DNA of 64,000 bases from Epiperipatus broadwayi (GCA_028023455.1 JAQFVV010000013.1:14892258-14956257); one strand, 5' to 3'. Positions 25,239-36,385 are shown, numbered from the stretch's first letter. Translations and numbers: made by a program. Notes: generated by a model from the letters alone, not told the origin.

Positions 25239-26425
25239 AGGGAACAAGCTGGATTTAAAAATGGTTTTAGTACAGTAGATCATATCCAGGTATTGAGAGA
25301 AGTTGTAGAAAGGACAAATGAATATGAGTTGCCATTATTTTGGCATTTGTAGATTATGAAAAGGCATTTGATTCTATAAACATTTATTTAGTGATTAAAG
25401 CATTGGATCATCAAGGTATAGATCCAGGATATTGTCATATTTTAAAGAATATTTATAAAAATGCAACAGCAACAATTAGACTACATAATGATACTGGGAA
25501 AGTCAACATTGAGAAAGGTGTAAGAGGTAACTCCATATCTCCAAAACCTTTTACAACAGTGTTGCAAGAAGTATTTTATGGATTAAAATGGGAAACTAAA
25601 GAAGCGAAAGCAAATGGAGATTATTTATGTCATTTAGATTTTGCAGATGATATAATTGTTTTTGCAAATAATGCTTCAAAACTGCAGGAAATGATGCAGG
25701 AGTTATCAGATGAAAGTAGGAAAGTAGGATTAAAGATAAATGTTAAAAAGATTAAAGCAATGTTTAATCGATTTGCTCAAAATATTAAAATAAAGATTGA
25801 TTATGATGAATTAGTAGAAGTTAACAGTTACAAATACCTTGGTCAGATTATTAATACAAATGGAAACATAATGGATGAAATTAATCATAGAATTAAACTT
25901 GGTTGGAGTGCTTTTGATAGAAATAACTTGATACTAAAAGGAAATATGCCTATGTGTTTGAAAAGGAAGGTTTTTAGCAAATGTGTTTTACCAGTTCTTA
26001 CTTATGGATCTGAGACTTGGACACTTAATAGAAGAGCAATACAGAGACTCCAGACCACTCAAAGAAGTATGGGGAGATGCATGTTGGGAGTAACAAGAAG
26101 AGATCGAAAACACAATGTATGGGTAAGAGAACAAAAGGTATTACTGACCTCATTGAAAAAATTAAAAGATTGAAGTGGAGTTGGGCTGGACATATTTTTA
26201 GAAGAGATGATAAAAATGGACAATTGAAATTTTAAACTGAATTCCAAGAGAATGTAAAAGACCCAGAAAGAGACCACATGTGAGATGGATGGATGAAATA
26301 AGAAAGTGTGCAGGGGTGATGTGGAGAAGAGAAGCTAAAGACGGGAAAGATGGATTAAACTTGGAGAGACCTTCATCCTGCAGTGGATTGATAATGGTTG
26401 TTGATATATATATATATATATCAGA
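25239..26425 (+). pseudogene. RTE LINE copy 1, 3' part (reverse transcriptase)
   Basis: The best-preserved RT in the window. A 277-codon frame (25340-26173) shows motif A F-V-D-Y-E-K-A-F-D-S (residues 3-12), a damaged motif B R-G-N-S-I-S-P-K-P-F-T (63-72), the catalytic F-A-D-D (101-104), S-Y-K-Y-L-G-Q (163-169), and the RTE-type tail L-P-V-L-T-Y-G-S-E-T-W (217-227) and C-M-L-G-V-T-R-R-D-R (247-256). A frameshift near 26150 moves the C-terminus (W-S-W-A-G-H, then R-W-M-D-E-I) into other frames. The 3' end reads CTGCAGTGGATTGATAATGG, shared with copies 2 and 3. The frame upstream of ATG 25340 reads G-F-K-N-G-F-S-T-V-D-H-I. Confidence 0.85.
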
Positions 26426-26851
26426 AACAAGTCGGGGTAGATATATAAGGTCTGTCTCATCTGATAATTAGAAATTTGTTCTGAATATATGTTTAGTGAG
26501 TAAAGTCAGAATGATATTTTCATTATCTGGATGACTTAGGAAATTTTAGAACTCATATCAGAAATAATGTGAGTTAATATATGAATATGTGGGCAATATG
26601 ACTGTTTTAATTTAAAAAGCAAATATTAACGGAGATTCTATTTTTTTTATTTTTAAAAATTGTTTATTGAAATAATATGTACTATACTATCTCAATGCTC
26701 AATGATAAAGTATTTAGAAAAAAATAATAATATAATTAAAACTATTTTTATATCAAATTGAATATAAATAATTTAATTATTAATCTATTAAAAATACTAG
26801 TATAAGTGAAAGCATCATCATATCTTTATAATAATAATAATAATAATAATA

Positions 26852-26919
<68 letters not shown>

Positions 26920-27416
26920 TACTACTACTACTGCTACTACTACTATTACTACTACTAAATAAGGAAATATCAAATTGATGCTTTTTGTTAGAAATCATAT
27001 TTCACATAATTCTAATGGTTAAAATCTTTTATAGTTGTGCGTGTGTGTGTGTATATATATATGTAGAATGATAATTAAAAAAAATAATAAACTGTCGAAT
27101 TTTTATTTCATAGGTTTCCAGTAAAACAGTATTAAAAAGAATAATTAGTAGATAATAAATGTATTGTACAAAAGAATAGTATAGGTTTTCAGAGTCTAAA
27201 AATTATATCTACTGTGATTGATTAAAAATTTGCATTTATATTTTGTTAATGTAATATTAATAAAGTTCTGGACAAGGTTATGTTTATAATTAAAAGATGT
27301 ATATTTTTGGATTGTTGTGCCTGCATTTCAGGAATTATGGTTGTGATAATCAGTTAACATTAATAGAAAGAAATTTGTAATATTACTTGTCTGAAGGTTT
27401 GTAATGATGGTATATT
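26426..27416. other. AT-rich non-coding stretch
   Basis: Contains the trinucleotide array at 26828-26957 and a short GT/AT run near 27040. No gene was recognised. Confidence 0.5.
26828..26957. repeat. (AAT)n-(ATT)n-(ACT)n trinucleotide array
   Basis: About ten ATA units switch to about thirty ATT units and then to about ten ACT units. The first switch makes a self-complementary point. The open minus frame (poly-Asn/poly-Tyr) is a by-product. Confidence 0.95.
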
Positions 27417-27636
27417 ATAAGATGTAATATGTTGGACTATTTCCATCATTTATGAGTGAATGTTGAATGTATAGAAAATTTTAAACTTTATTTAAACTTT
27501 TCAAATACAAACAACTTGTTAGTAATAACACACCAATAGACAATACAGGTTAGTAATTACACAATGTTTCGAGTAGTATTATTCTCCACTCTTCTTCAAG
27601 TGTTGCTGGCCTATATGCACAGTGACAATATTCACT

Positions 27637-27716
27637 TAGAAGTTGAACTCACACCTTTAGATTCTTGTATATTGAATTTAAGGCAAATGCTCTACCAACT
27701 GAGTTATTCTGTCAAA
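27637..27716 (-). other. tRNA-like segment, left arm
   Basis: Reads on the minus strand as a copy of the tRNA-like segment at 28783, with A-box-like AACTCAGTTGGTAGAGC and B-box-like GTGTGAGTTCAACTTC. Confidence 0.55.
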
Positions 27717-27899
27717 GGCAACATATAAAAGAAGTTTGATTTATTTATATATGAGGGTTGGTTCAAATCCTCCTGAGTCCTTCAATTTTTTTTAACCAAG
27801 TCTAATTATTTTTATTTTTATTTTTTCCTAAGAGCAAGATTAATTAGAGGCTTCCATACTTTGTGTATTGCGACACTGGGTTGACTTATAGGATTATTT

Positions 27900-28190
27900 A
27901 CCATTGTCATATGAGCAGCTTCCTTAAATTTTCTTCTATGCATTTTTTCTCTTTATCTTTGTATTTTCCCATTTAAGCATGTGGTCATTAGTACATACAT
28001 GATCTGCTATGGTAGACACATCTGTTTTTTTCTCTTTTAACCATTAGTTTGTGTTCCTTTAATCACTGTTCAACAGGACGACAGGTCTCATCGATATATT
28101 TCCTTCCACATTCACATGGTATTTCATAGATGCAGTTTTTGTTCTTCAGCATTTCCAGTTTATGCTTAGTAAAAGTAACTATGGTTACTT
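27900..28190 (-). pseudogene. GIY-YIG remnant, left palindrome arm
   Basis: The inverse complement gives the same endonuclease segment as the right arm, including C-I-Y-E-I-P-C-E-C-G-R-K-Y-I and the conserved W-K-P-L-like end. It is broken by frame changes. Confidence 0.65.
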
Positions 28191-28199
28191 CTGGTTACT

Positions 28200-28690
28200 T
28201 CTACTAAGCCTAAACTGGAAATGCTGAAGAACAAAAACTGCATCTATGAAATAACCATGGTTACTTCTACTAAGCCTAAACTGGAAATGCTGAAGAACAA
28301 AAACTGCATTTAAGAAATACCATGTGAATGTGGAAGTAAATACATTGGTGAGACCAGTCACAAAAAAAACTGCATCTATGAAATACCATGTGAATGTGGA
28401 AGGAAATACATTGGTGAGACCTGTCGCCCTGTTGAACAGTGATTGAAGGAACACAAACTAATAGTTAAAAGAGAAAAACAGATGTGTCTACCATAGCAGT
28501 TCATTTATGTACTAATGACCACATGCTTAAATGGGAAAATACAAAGATAAAGAGAAAAAAATGCATAGAAGAAAATTTCAAGGAAGCTGCTCGTATGACA
28601 ATGTTAAATAATCCTATAAGTCAACCCAGTGTGGCAATACACAATGTATGGAAGCCTCTAATTAATCTTGCTCTTAGGAAAAAATAAAAA
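28200..28690 (+). pseudogene. GIY-YIG remnant, right palindrome arm
   Basis: Reads K-L-E-M-L-K-N-K-N-C-I-Y-E-I-P-C-E-C-G (GIY half) followed by K-Y-I-G-E-T-C-R (YIG half) at about 28390-28420, then E-H-K and, in another frame, T-N-D-H-M-L-K-W-E-N and V-W-K-P-L-I-N-L-A-L (28484-28687). These are the landmarks of the Penelope GIY-YIG nuclease. The GIY start is present three times because the centre is duplicated (28200-28370). Frameshifts and stops make it inactive. Confidence 0.75.
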
Positions 28691-28782
28691 TAATTAGACT
28701 CATTAAAAAAAATTGTTCCTCTCAGGAGGATTTGAACCAACCCTCATATATAAATATATCAAATTTCTACTATATATTGCCT

Positions 28783-28865
28783 TTGACAGAATAGCTCAGT
28801 TGGCAGAGCGTTTACCTTAAATTCAATATACAAGAATCTAAAGGTGTGAGTTCAACTTCTAAGTG
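28783..28865 (+). other. tRNA-like segment, right arm
   Basis: A-box-like TAGCTCAGTTGGCAGAGC and B-box-like GTGTGAGTTCAACTTC are separated by about 36 bases. They lie between the GIY-YIG remnant and the Penelope end. The acceptor stem does not close well, so it is not called as a tRNA gene. The element at 47-49 kb has the same segment at the same place, which shows that it belongs to the element. Confidence 0.55.
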
Positions 28866-29077
28866 ACTATTGTCACTGTGCATATAGGCCAACAACACCT
28901 GAAGAGTGGAGAATAATACTACTCAAATGTTGTGTAATTACTAACCTGTATTGTCTATTTGTGTGTTATTACTAACAAGTTGTTTGTATTTGAAAAGTTT
29001 AAATAAAGTTTAAAATTTTCTATACATTCAACATTCACTCATAAATGATGGAAATAGTCCAACATATTACATCTTAT

Positions 29078-29999
29078 TCGTAATATTGTTTGTGAGATTT
29101 AACCAAGAGATATATATGTATTGCGTTTCTATATATCAAAAGATAAAGAATATAAAAAATAATTGTAAAAAATATAAAATGTAGTGGCTATTTATTTATT
29201 TTTTTACAAAAATTTATATTAAAAACTGTACTTTGAAATTATTAGGATTAGATTTGTTTTATGTATAGGAAGGGATAAATTAAATCATTTTATGTAGTGA
29301 GTTAAAATATTAAATTATTCCTTGGTTTTAAGACAAAAGGTTGTAATATTTTGAATTTGCAAACAAAATTACTATTTTACTGTATTCGACAGTGTTTTCT
29401 ATTAATAAAATAACTATGAAATATTTTTGATTTCAAATTCTGCAGTTATGTGGTTTGGGAGATTTAAAACAGAGAAGTTACACTTTCATTTTAATTTTTA
29501 ATGTTTATGTCAAATCTGCGATTTGCAAAATGATTATCTAGATTTATATATTTTACACAGAATTAAACTGGTTACATTATTTGTCTTACAGTTAGAGGGG
29601 GCTTTCATTTTTGAAAAAAATTTATTTGTATCATTTAAACCCTGACAAAATTGCTTTGTTGTTGTTTTTTTACATTGTTAAATATTTGGTAGCCTATTGT
29701 CAAAAGTGGGTAATATTATTTACTGGTTTAATTATTGTAAAAATTGTTTCTTATAGCACTTGTTATCATTCCAGCTTTTATATTTCCTTTTTTTTTTTTT
29801 GCTTCAAATTACCTGCTGGTGTTTGATTTTATAAATAATGCAGAGTCATTCAATTCTTATTTATTGACTAAAAATGAACTTCAGTTTTTGCAGTGGTTTG
29901 ACATAAAAATATTTAAATTTATCAGTTTGTTTTTATAAAGATTTTATAAAATATTAAAGATTTTAAGACTTCTCATTCGATAATTTAATATACAAAATT
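29078..29999. other. AT-rich non-coding stretch
   Basis: Nothing recognised. The short Phe/Leu-rich open frames near 29611-29938 overlap each other and look random. Confidence 0.5.
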
Positions 30000-31525
30000 A
30001 ACAAAGCGTATGCCACACTTGAATGAGAAGCTATAAAGATACACAGAAATTATTACACGCTAAGCGCTTTCGAGGTCTTTTGCCTCATATTCATAGCGGT
30101 ACTGTGAGCTGCAGAACGAAAAAATAAGGCAATGAAACAAAACAGTATGCAAAGCATATGCAAATGAACTAGATAGTCCAACGTTTGGAGATGTCAAAGC
30201 AGGTATCTCGTCTATTGATGGAGTTATTATTGCCATTAATAAAATATGCTTCTCTGATTTTCCGCTTGATGTCATTTTTCTCAATACAGACTATTTTAGG
30301 GCTGGAAGGTTCAAACAAATGTCCTGTCTTCTTGGAATGCTCTAAAAATGTTGATGAATTATCATTGTTTTTCATGGCTCTATTATATGTATATCTGTGT
30401 TGTGCTGTCCTGTTGATTATGCCTGCCTTGGTTTCTCCAAAATAAATGGCCCGGCAACCAGGTTGTGGCAAGCTATGCTGTAAACGACATGGGGAGTCTG
30501 AGAAGGTTCAATTTTGTCCTTAGAGTTATTGATTAGACGATTAGTGCATGGGGGTGTATGAAAGCTAATTTTAAATTTATTGGACAAAACCTTGATTAAT
30601 TGATAGGAGATTTTAGGTATGTGGGGAAGAGTAATATATGGAAGTTTAATATTGTTTTTATTGTCAGTGATTTTCCTATAAAATTGTTTGATTTTATTGT
30701 TAATAGTGTTGAGTTTATAGCCTGCTTGTAGTAGGTCTTTTGGTGTAAAGATGTATATTATTCTTTCTATCTGCCTCAAACTTGCACAGCTGCATATTTC
30801 TATATAAAAATGCTTGCAGGCCTGCCAATTTGTGAGAGCTTGGAGAGTTGGAGTATGGGTGTATAAAGCCTCTGATTTCAAAGGGCTTTATTATCATTGA
30901 ATAATTTATACCTCTCTCATCGCGTGTTAACCTAACATCAAGGAAATTTAGACTTTGGAATACGTCTTCTGCTGTGGAATTGATAGTTAGATTAGTATTA
31001 TGTGTTAACTCTTGTGTAATACTATTTATAGTGTGCTGGTTGGCTAAAATAAATATATCATCTACGTACCGCATATATATAGTGTGAGGGCTGTCAGCTT
31101 GATATTTGGACATGATTAGTCTTTCGTAGTGATTAAGGAAAATGCTGGTTACGATTCCACTGAGGAGGAGGCCCATAGGCCAACCACTTTTCATATTGTA
31201 CCAAACGTGCTCAAATGTTGTATATATATGTTTATCCATCCACGTTAAAAATGTAACGATGAAATTAATGCGTTCAGCTGACATCGTGTTGGTAAGTTCT
31301 TGTTGGATGATTTGAATAGATTGTTTTCTGTCAACCGATCCGTATAATTCTTTGACGTCAAGGGTAGTCATATAGAAGTTGTTCTCGATCGTGGCTTTTT
31401 TGATTTTTTCCACAACTTGAAAGGACAAATTAACAGAATAATTTCCAAAGCCCAAGCTGTCTATTAATAGTTGATTAACCATTTTCGCGGTTTGAAAATA
31501 ATGGACTCCCCCAAAATCCATCATT
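30000..31525 (-). pseudogene. Penelope-like element, family B (RT + GIY-YIG), 5' truncated
   Basis: The least decayed Penelope copy here. The frame 31524-30715 (269 codons) shows motif A T-T-L-D-V-K-E-L-Y-G-S-V (about residue 53), motif B G-W-P-M-G-L-L-L-S (about 114), motif C M-R-Y-V-D-D-I-F-I (about 151, catalytic Y-V-D-D intact) and motif D L-N-F-L-D-V-R-L (about 190). A shift near 30800 leads into a linker, then a GIY-YIG nuclease split by another shift near 30460: V-V-Y-S-I-A-C, then A-I-Y-F-G-E-T-K, then S-K-K-T-G-H-L-F and K-I-R-E-A-Y-F-I. The P-K-F-Y-G-L-P-K-I-H-K part of RT is missing, so the copy begins inside RT. The 3' tail (30000-30110) carries a GAGG...CCTCGAAA motif. Confidence 0.88.
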
Positions 31526-31714
31526 TTATGTAAATATTCTATTTTTGTAAATTACAAATATTTTTATGAAATGTGCACTATACTTTGAATAATTAATGCT
31601 GGATTTAATAATGTTGTTATGAAAATTGTTAGAGGATCAATAAACTCGATTATATTTTTTAATAAATGTGGTCACATAAGAAATATGTCATTAATATAAC
31701 CTATTTATATACTT

Positions 31715-31814
31715 TTTTTTTCTTTTTCATGTGTCAAAGCATCGGTCAGGAAGCGAACCCGTGACAACTGCTTGTAAGGCAGCTGTACTGACCACTAAGC
31801 CACCAACACTTGAC
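31715..31814 (-). mobile_element. Short tRNA-Gly-like SINE (SINE-G), copy 1
   Basis: About 100 bases in minus orientation with an A-rich tail at its left. Target duplications CTATTTATATACTT (31701) and CTATTTAATATACTT (31815) flank it. The head reads GTGGCTTAGTGGTCAGTACA and the B-box region GGGTTCGCTTCC. It ends in the family tail TGACACATGAAAA. Confidence 0.85.
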
Positions 31815-32270
31815 TATTTAATATACTTGATTTGTATTCAGTTGTGTTGAGAAATAAATTTCTGCTTATCCTATTAAAAATTTAATATAATCTAATATCA
31901 TTTGATATTCATTATATATTCTATTTCTTTATATAGTATTTATCATTAAATTTAAAATAATCATTCTTTAGAATTAAATTTAACAATGTAATAATTTTGC
32001 TATGCCTGGTTTGTTTATTATATTTTTGGTTAATGTTTTTTTTTAATTATTAATTGATGTCAGTATATACAAGTTTTTGTTGTTTGGATGTTAGAAAAGA
32101 ATGCTGTTATAATTTCATGTTATGAATAATATTTATTGTTAATGTTTTTAATTATTAACTGATGTCAGTAAATACAAATTTCTGTTGTTATAATATGTAC
32201 ATATATTTATTGCTTGATTATATAAAAGTCAGTAAATTTTGTGTGAAATTACTAAAATCTTCCTGAATTG

Positions 32271-32376
32271 TCAAGCATTAGTGGTCGAGAGGTCAGCGAC
32301 AGCTGCTTTACAAGCAGTTGTTCCGAATTAGCAGGTTCGCTTCCCAGCTGATGCTATGACACATGAGAAAAAAAAC
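32271..32376 (+). mobile_element. SINE-G, copy 2
   Basis: Flanked by CTTCCTGAATTG at 32259-32270 and 32377-32388. The head has GTGGTCGAGAGGTCAGCGAC, an anticodon-arm-like GCTGCTTTACAAGCAG, B-box GGTTCGCTTCC, and the tail ATGACACATGA followed by A. Confidence 0.85.
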
Positions 32377-32388
32377 CTTCCTGAATTG

Positions 32389-35091
32389 CCTTCTTTATAA
32401 ATTTTGATGTTGCTGTTTATAAATAAAGCAATGAAGGTAATTCCACTATCTTACTTAATTAAGCATCTATCTATTTTATTTAAGGATTCATTTCAGAGTG
32501 TTGATCTATTTTACTTAAATAGATAATTTTAAATCCTTTTATATATTTATTTGAGTCATGATTGTTTATCTGTCTTAGATATTTGTTTTTTTATATATGT
32601 ATCTAACTTATTTGAGAAATCAGCTTTGTGTCAATTTATGTATGCTATTTTATTGTAGCATTTTTTTGAGACCTATCTATCTATCTATCTCATTCTAGCA
32701 TTTCATTGAGATCTATCTATCTAGTTATTTATGTGTCTAATTACTTATTTGTTTATCTATCAATTTCTTACTTTTGACATTCAATGATTATTGGTAGTGG
32801 TTATTAAGAATTGAAATATTTTTAATATTCTAATTTTATTTTGAGCAACTTATTTAAAATTTACCTACTTGGTTTACTTTTTAATAACTTTGGTAATACA
32901 ATTGAAAATATGGTAATCTTTTTATCAAAAGTGTCCACAATATCCCAAGATAAATTATTAAATGAATTAGCTATTTTTACATTCACTTCTTCTATTTCAG
33001 ATGTTATATCTAAAAATAAAAAAAAGGCACAAAAAAATTTTCAATATATAATAACTTAAATAATTGTGTAATTTTATATTTTAAATAACAGGATATTTTC
33101 TTGTATATAAAAAAATATTTTCATTATTTAATATGTGAAATTACATACATATATATATATATATTCTACGTTTATAATTAATTTACTTGTAATTTTTCAT
33201 TATACTTTTTGTCAGCAACAGTTAGAAACGGATCATTAACGTTAAAATATTCTACCTTTAAAAAAGGTTGCTGGGAATAATTATTTCTTATCGAAGAACT
33301 ATACTTACAATAGAAACATGATTATAAATATAATTAAAAATGACGTAATTAAGTTAATAACTAATTTTACTTTGCACATATATACAAATTCTTATATATT
33401 ATACATAAGAAAATCCTAATATTAAAAAAAAAAGAACACATACTGTATTATATATCTACTCATTTTACAAATGTTGAATTTACAAAATAATATCTTTTTG
33501 TTAAATATACATAAAATCTCCATTCTATTACATATTCTTAGAACATACAAAAAAAAACATCTTAAAATAGCTACCAGTATGCTTTTCATGCTGAAATGGC
33601 ATAAAATATTATCTCTTACACATGTTTTCGTTACTTGTTCAGTATATGTCAATATCACATTACAGCAATTTGATCTACAAGTGTCAAAACAAGTGTCAAA
33701 CTTTCCGAATTAACACTATCTGGTTTAGATAGATATGTTTTAATGCATATTATTAATCATTTTATTAATAATTACAAGAATTTCTAGCCTCATAAATAAT
33801 CAATAATAATTATTAATTTATTTATTTTTTAAATGGGTGATGTTTTAGACATTAAATTGTAGTAAAAGAATATGCATATGTTTTTGTTGTTGTTGTTATT
33901 GTTGTTGCAAGTAAAATACTTTTAATATTCTTGGATAATTTCTAAATCTTCTTTTCTACAGATAATCAATACAAAGATTATTCAAGTGAGCTAAAAAATA
34001 ATAATGAATTTTAAAAATACTTCATTACAAGAATCCTCTCCAAAAATATTGCTTTTTTTTTTTTAAACTCCGGAATCATACTGAAAATGTTGCACCAATC
34101 CAAGATTTTTCATGTAATAGTTTTAGTTTATTATCTTTCTACATTTATTGTATGGGATTTGTGTCTTAAATAGAACAGGAATTTTTTTAGGTGACTAAAA
34201 GTGTCCAGGAAAGTTTAGACTTTTTTACTAACCACTCTGTAACTAATCCAATTGGACATTTAATATATTTTTTATGCAGGCTTCTAACTATTCTTACTGG
34301 AATGTATATTATAAAGAGAAAACTCTGCCAAACAAATAACTTAGTTGCCTAACAATTTATGTCTATTGTTTTAATATTTCTCAATCACTTGTGAAATCTT
34401 CAGTGAGTTGTTTTATAGTGTTTATGCATAAATATATAGCCTCTTTATATATACTAATAATTTTAAAAATCTTTTAAATAAATATATCTAACACTGAAAA
34501 TATAAACTTATAAATGGTATAATTAAGTTTGAATATGTTTCTACAATAATTCATTAATCAAATTCCCAAATAAATCATTTTTTTAACAAACTTGCAAACA
34601 ATAGCCATTCTTTCATATCAATGCCAGAACAATGGAGGTACTGATATCAGAAAGTATGCATTATTTACAATATTCGTTAGAGATCTGAGTTGCAAAATTA
34701 TTGTAATAACAGACTTAATTGTCATGTGGATATATACTCATGTTTATTTAGGAATTGTTAAAACTAAAGCACTGCTTTGATTCTTCAAATGGCAATTTGT
34801 AATTCCAGAGCATTTAAGCTGTACATAAATCAAATTAAAATAGATTTCATTCTTTAATTTATAACAATGTCAACATACTATACGAGCTAAAAAGATGACT
34901 TGTATCATTTCACTTCTTTTTATAGTTTAATGACATTTGATTATTAGTTAAGCATAGTCCAATAGAAGTTGCAGTTACTTCCACTTTAATTTTATATCAG
35001 TTATATATATATATTTCTAAATCTTTCTCCTCTAAGTTTTTTATTTATATATTATAAACTTTAATGTGCTTTAGTGTTAAATTTTTTTATA
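32389..35091. other. AT-rich non-coding stretch
   Basis: Holds CTAT microrepeats near 32675 and 32715 and a GTT run near 33880. The overlapping open frames at 33422-33713 are opposite-strand shadows of each other and have no recognisable product. Confidence 0.5.
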
Positions 35092-35099
35092 AAATATTC

Positions 35100-36377
35100 G
35101 GTTGTCGTCGATGAGCCACCATATCCCACTGGATGGCGCTGTTTTCATGCTAAAACACATAAAAATGCCGTTTCCATGGCCGACATGTTCGAACCCGCGC
35201 GTACTTCTATAATACAACTTTTTTGTTGTACTACAGATTGCAGGCCGCTATGTTGCGTTGCAGTACAACATGTATGTTTACGCAGCAAATACATTTTCCC
35301 CAATTCGCACAGTTTATAAAATGGTTACGGCTTGGGGAGAGGGTGTGATTTTTTGAATTGGATGGAAATGTTATTTTCATTGGATTTTTTTTTATTTTAA
35401 AGTATTGAAATGTTCAGATTTTGTAAAGTAAATTAACAGACTTTTTACACCGTAGTGTATTGAAGTTTTAAGTAATAAATGTTGATGAGATATATGTATA
35501 AAGTGAATTGGAATTAGGTAACGCGTAACGTACTGTTCATAACATTTCCATGAGACATTTTAAGATTGTACCGTGTGTATATTTTTGAAATAAAAAAGAG
35601 CATTAACACAAAAATATCCAGTAAGAAAAGTACAATTGTACACTGTTTTTTTAAATGTCATAAAAAGCATATATTATAAACATTTTATATATATATATTT
35701 GTCATTGTTTAAAAAGTTTTAGTTTCTTCCTTTTCTCCGACTACTGTTATACTTTGTTGAATATAGTTTACATTTATTGTTATCATTTATTTTATAGATG
35801 TTAGTAAAAAAAAATATTTACAAAAATACGATTTTGATATTTTTTTATTTTAGCATTACAAACAACAGAACACTAACCGTAAACCTAACCCTAAAGCTAA
35901 CCCTAAAACTAATCCTAAAGCTAACCCTAAAACTAACCCTAAAGCTAACTCTAAAACTAACCTTAAAACTAACCCTAAACCTAACACGTAACAACTTTTA
36001 CTTTTAGTTGTCATTCTATTTGAAATAAAAAAAATAGCGGTAAACAACAAAAAAAAAAGCCGTAACCCCAGTAAAAAAATCTCCGATAGAAAATTGATTT
36101 TTCTAATAAAAAGAAAACTAAAAAAGACGAATCAAATTGTAATTTGTTTATTTTATTTTACATTTATTATTATAATTTAATTTGTATACATTAATAAAAA
36201 ATAATATTTAAAATTAAGTAATATTTAAAAAAGACGATTTTCTTTTGTTTTTATTTTCGCATTACAAAAAACACATCAAAATGATTATAATTAATGGCCC
36301 ATGAATGATCATATTTTATAGTTTAAGCATGATAACTGCGCCATCCAGTGGGATATTGTTGCTCATCGACGACAACC
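35100..36377. mobile_element. Non-autonomous DNA transposon, 57-bp TIRs, 8-bp TSD
   Basis: The left end GGTTGTCGTCGATGAGC... and the inverse right end agree at about 52 of 57 bases, both continuing through ATCCCACTGGATGGCGC. The 8-base duplication AAATATTC lies at 35092-35099 and 36378-36385. The 1.28-kb interior has no transposase. It holds a telomere-like 12-bp minisatellite and a diverged direct repeat (about 35838 and 36250, TTTTATTTT.GCATTACAAA). An 8-bp TSD occurs in hAT and a few other superfamilies; the GGTTGTCG end does not let me choose. Confidence 0.88.
35885..35990 (+). repeat. Telomere-like 12-bp minisatellite CTAACCCTAAAR
   Basis: About nine units of CTAACCCTAAAG/A. Each unit contains CTAACCCTAA, the complement of the TTAGGG telomere repeat, but the period is 12, not 6. 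It lies inside the transposon, so it is not a chromosome end. The open frames over it (Leu-Thr-Leu-Lys repeats) are by-products. Confidence 0.85.
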
Positions 36378-36385
36378 AAATATTC

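Larger units (their letters stand above)
27417..29077. repeat. 1.66-kb palindrome of two opposed Penelope 3' ends (family C)
   Basis: The left arm from ATAAGATGTAATATGTTGGA runs to about 28190, and the right arm from about 28200 runs to TCCAACATATTACATCTTAT (29058-29077). The arms are near-identical inverse copies over about 800 bases. Each arm carries, in the outward direction: a GIY-YIG endonuclease remnant, a tRNA-like segment, a hammerhead-like motif, an AATAAA and the end sequence GATGGAAATAGTCCAAC. The same block in the same order, without inversion, is the 3' end of the element at 47-49 kb. The centre contains extra copies of a 60-100 base segment. Confidence 0.9.

Noticed and set aside
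26780-26998. Poly-Ser/Asn/Tyr open frame
   Set aside because: By-product of the trinucleotide array.
28783-28865. Functional tRNA gene
   Set aside because: Box A and B look good, but the acceptor stem does not close and the segment repeats at fixed positions in Penelope tails.
35885-35990. Chromosome end or interstitial telomere
   Set aside because: The period is 12, the units are degenerate, and the tract lies between the TIRs of a transposon.
35798-36050. Leu-Thr-Leu-Lys open frames on both strands
   Set aside because: By-product of the 12-bp telomere-like minisatellite inside a transposon.
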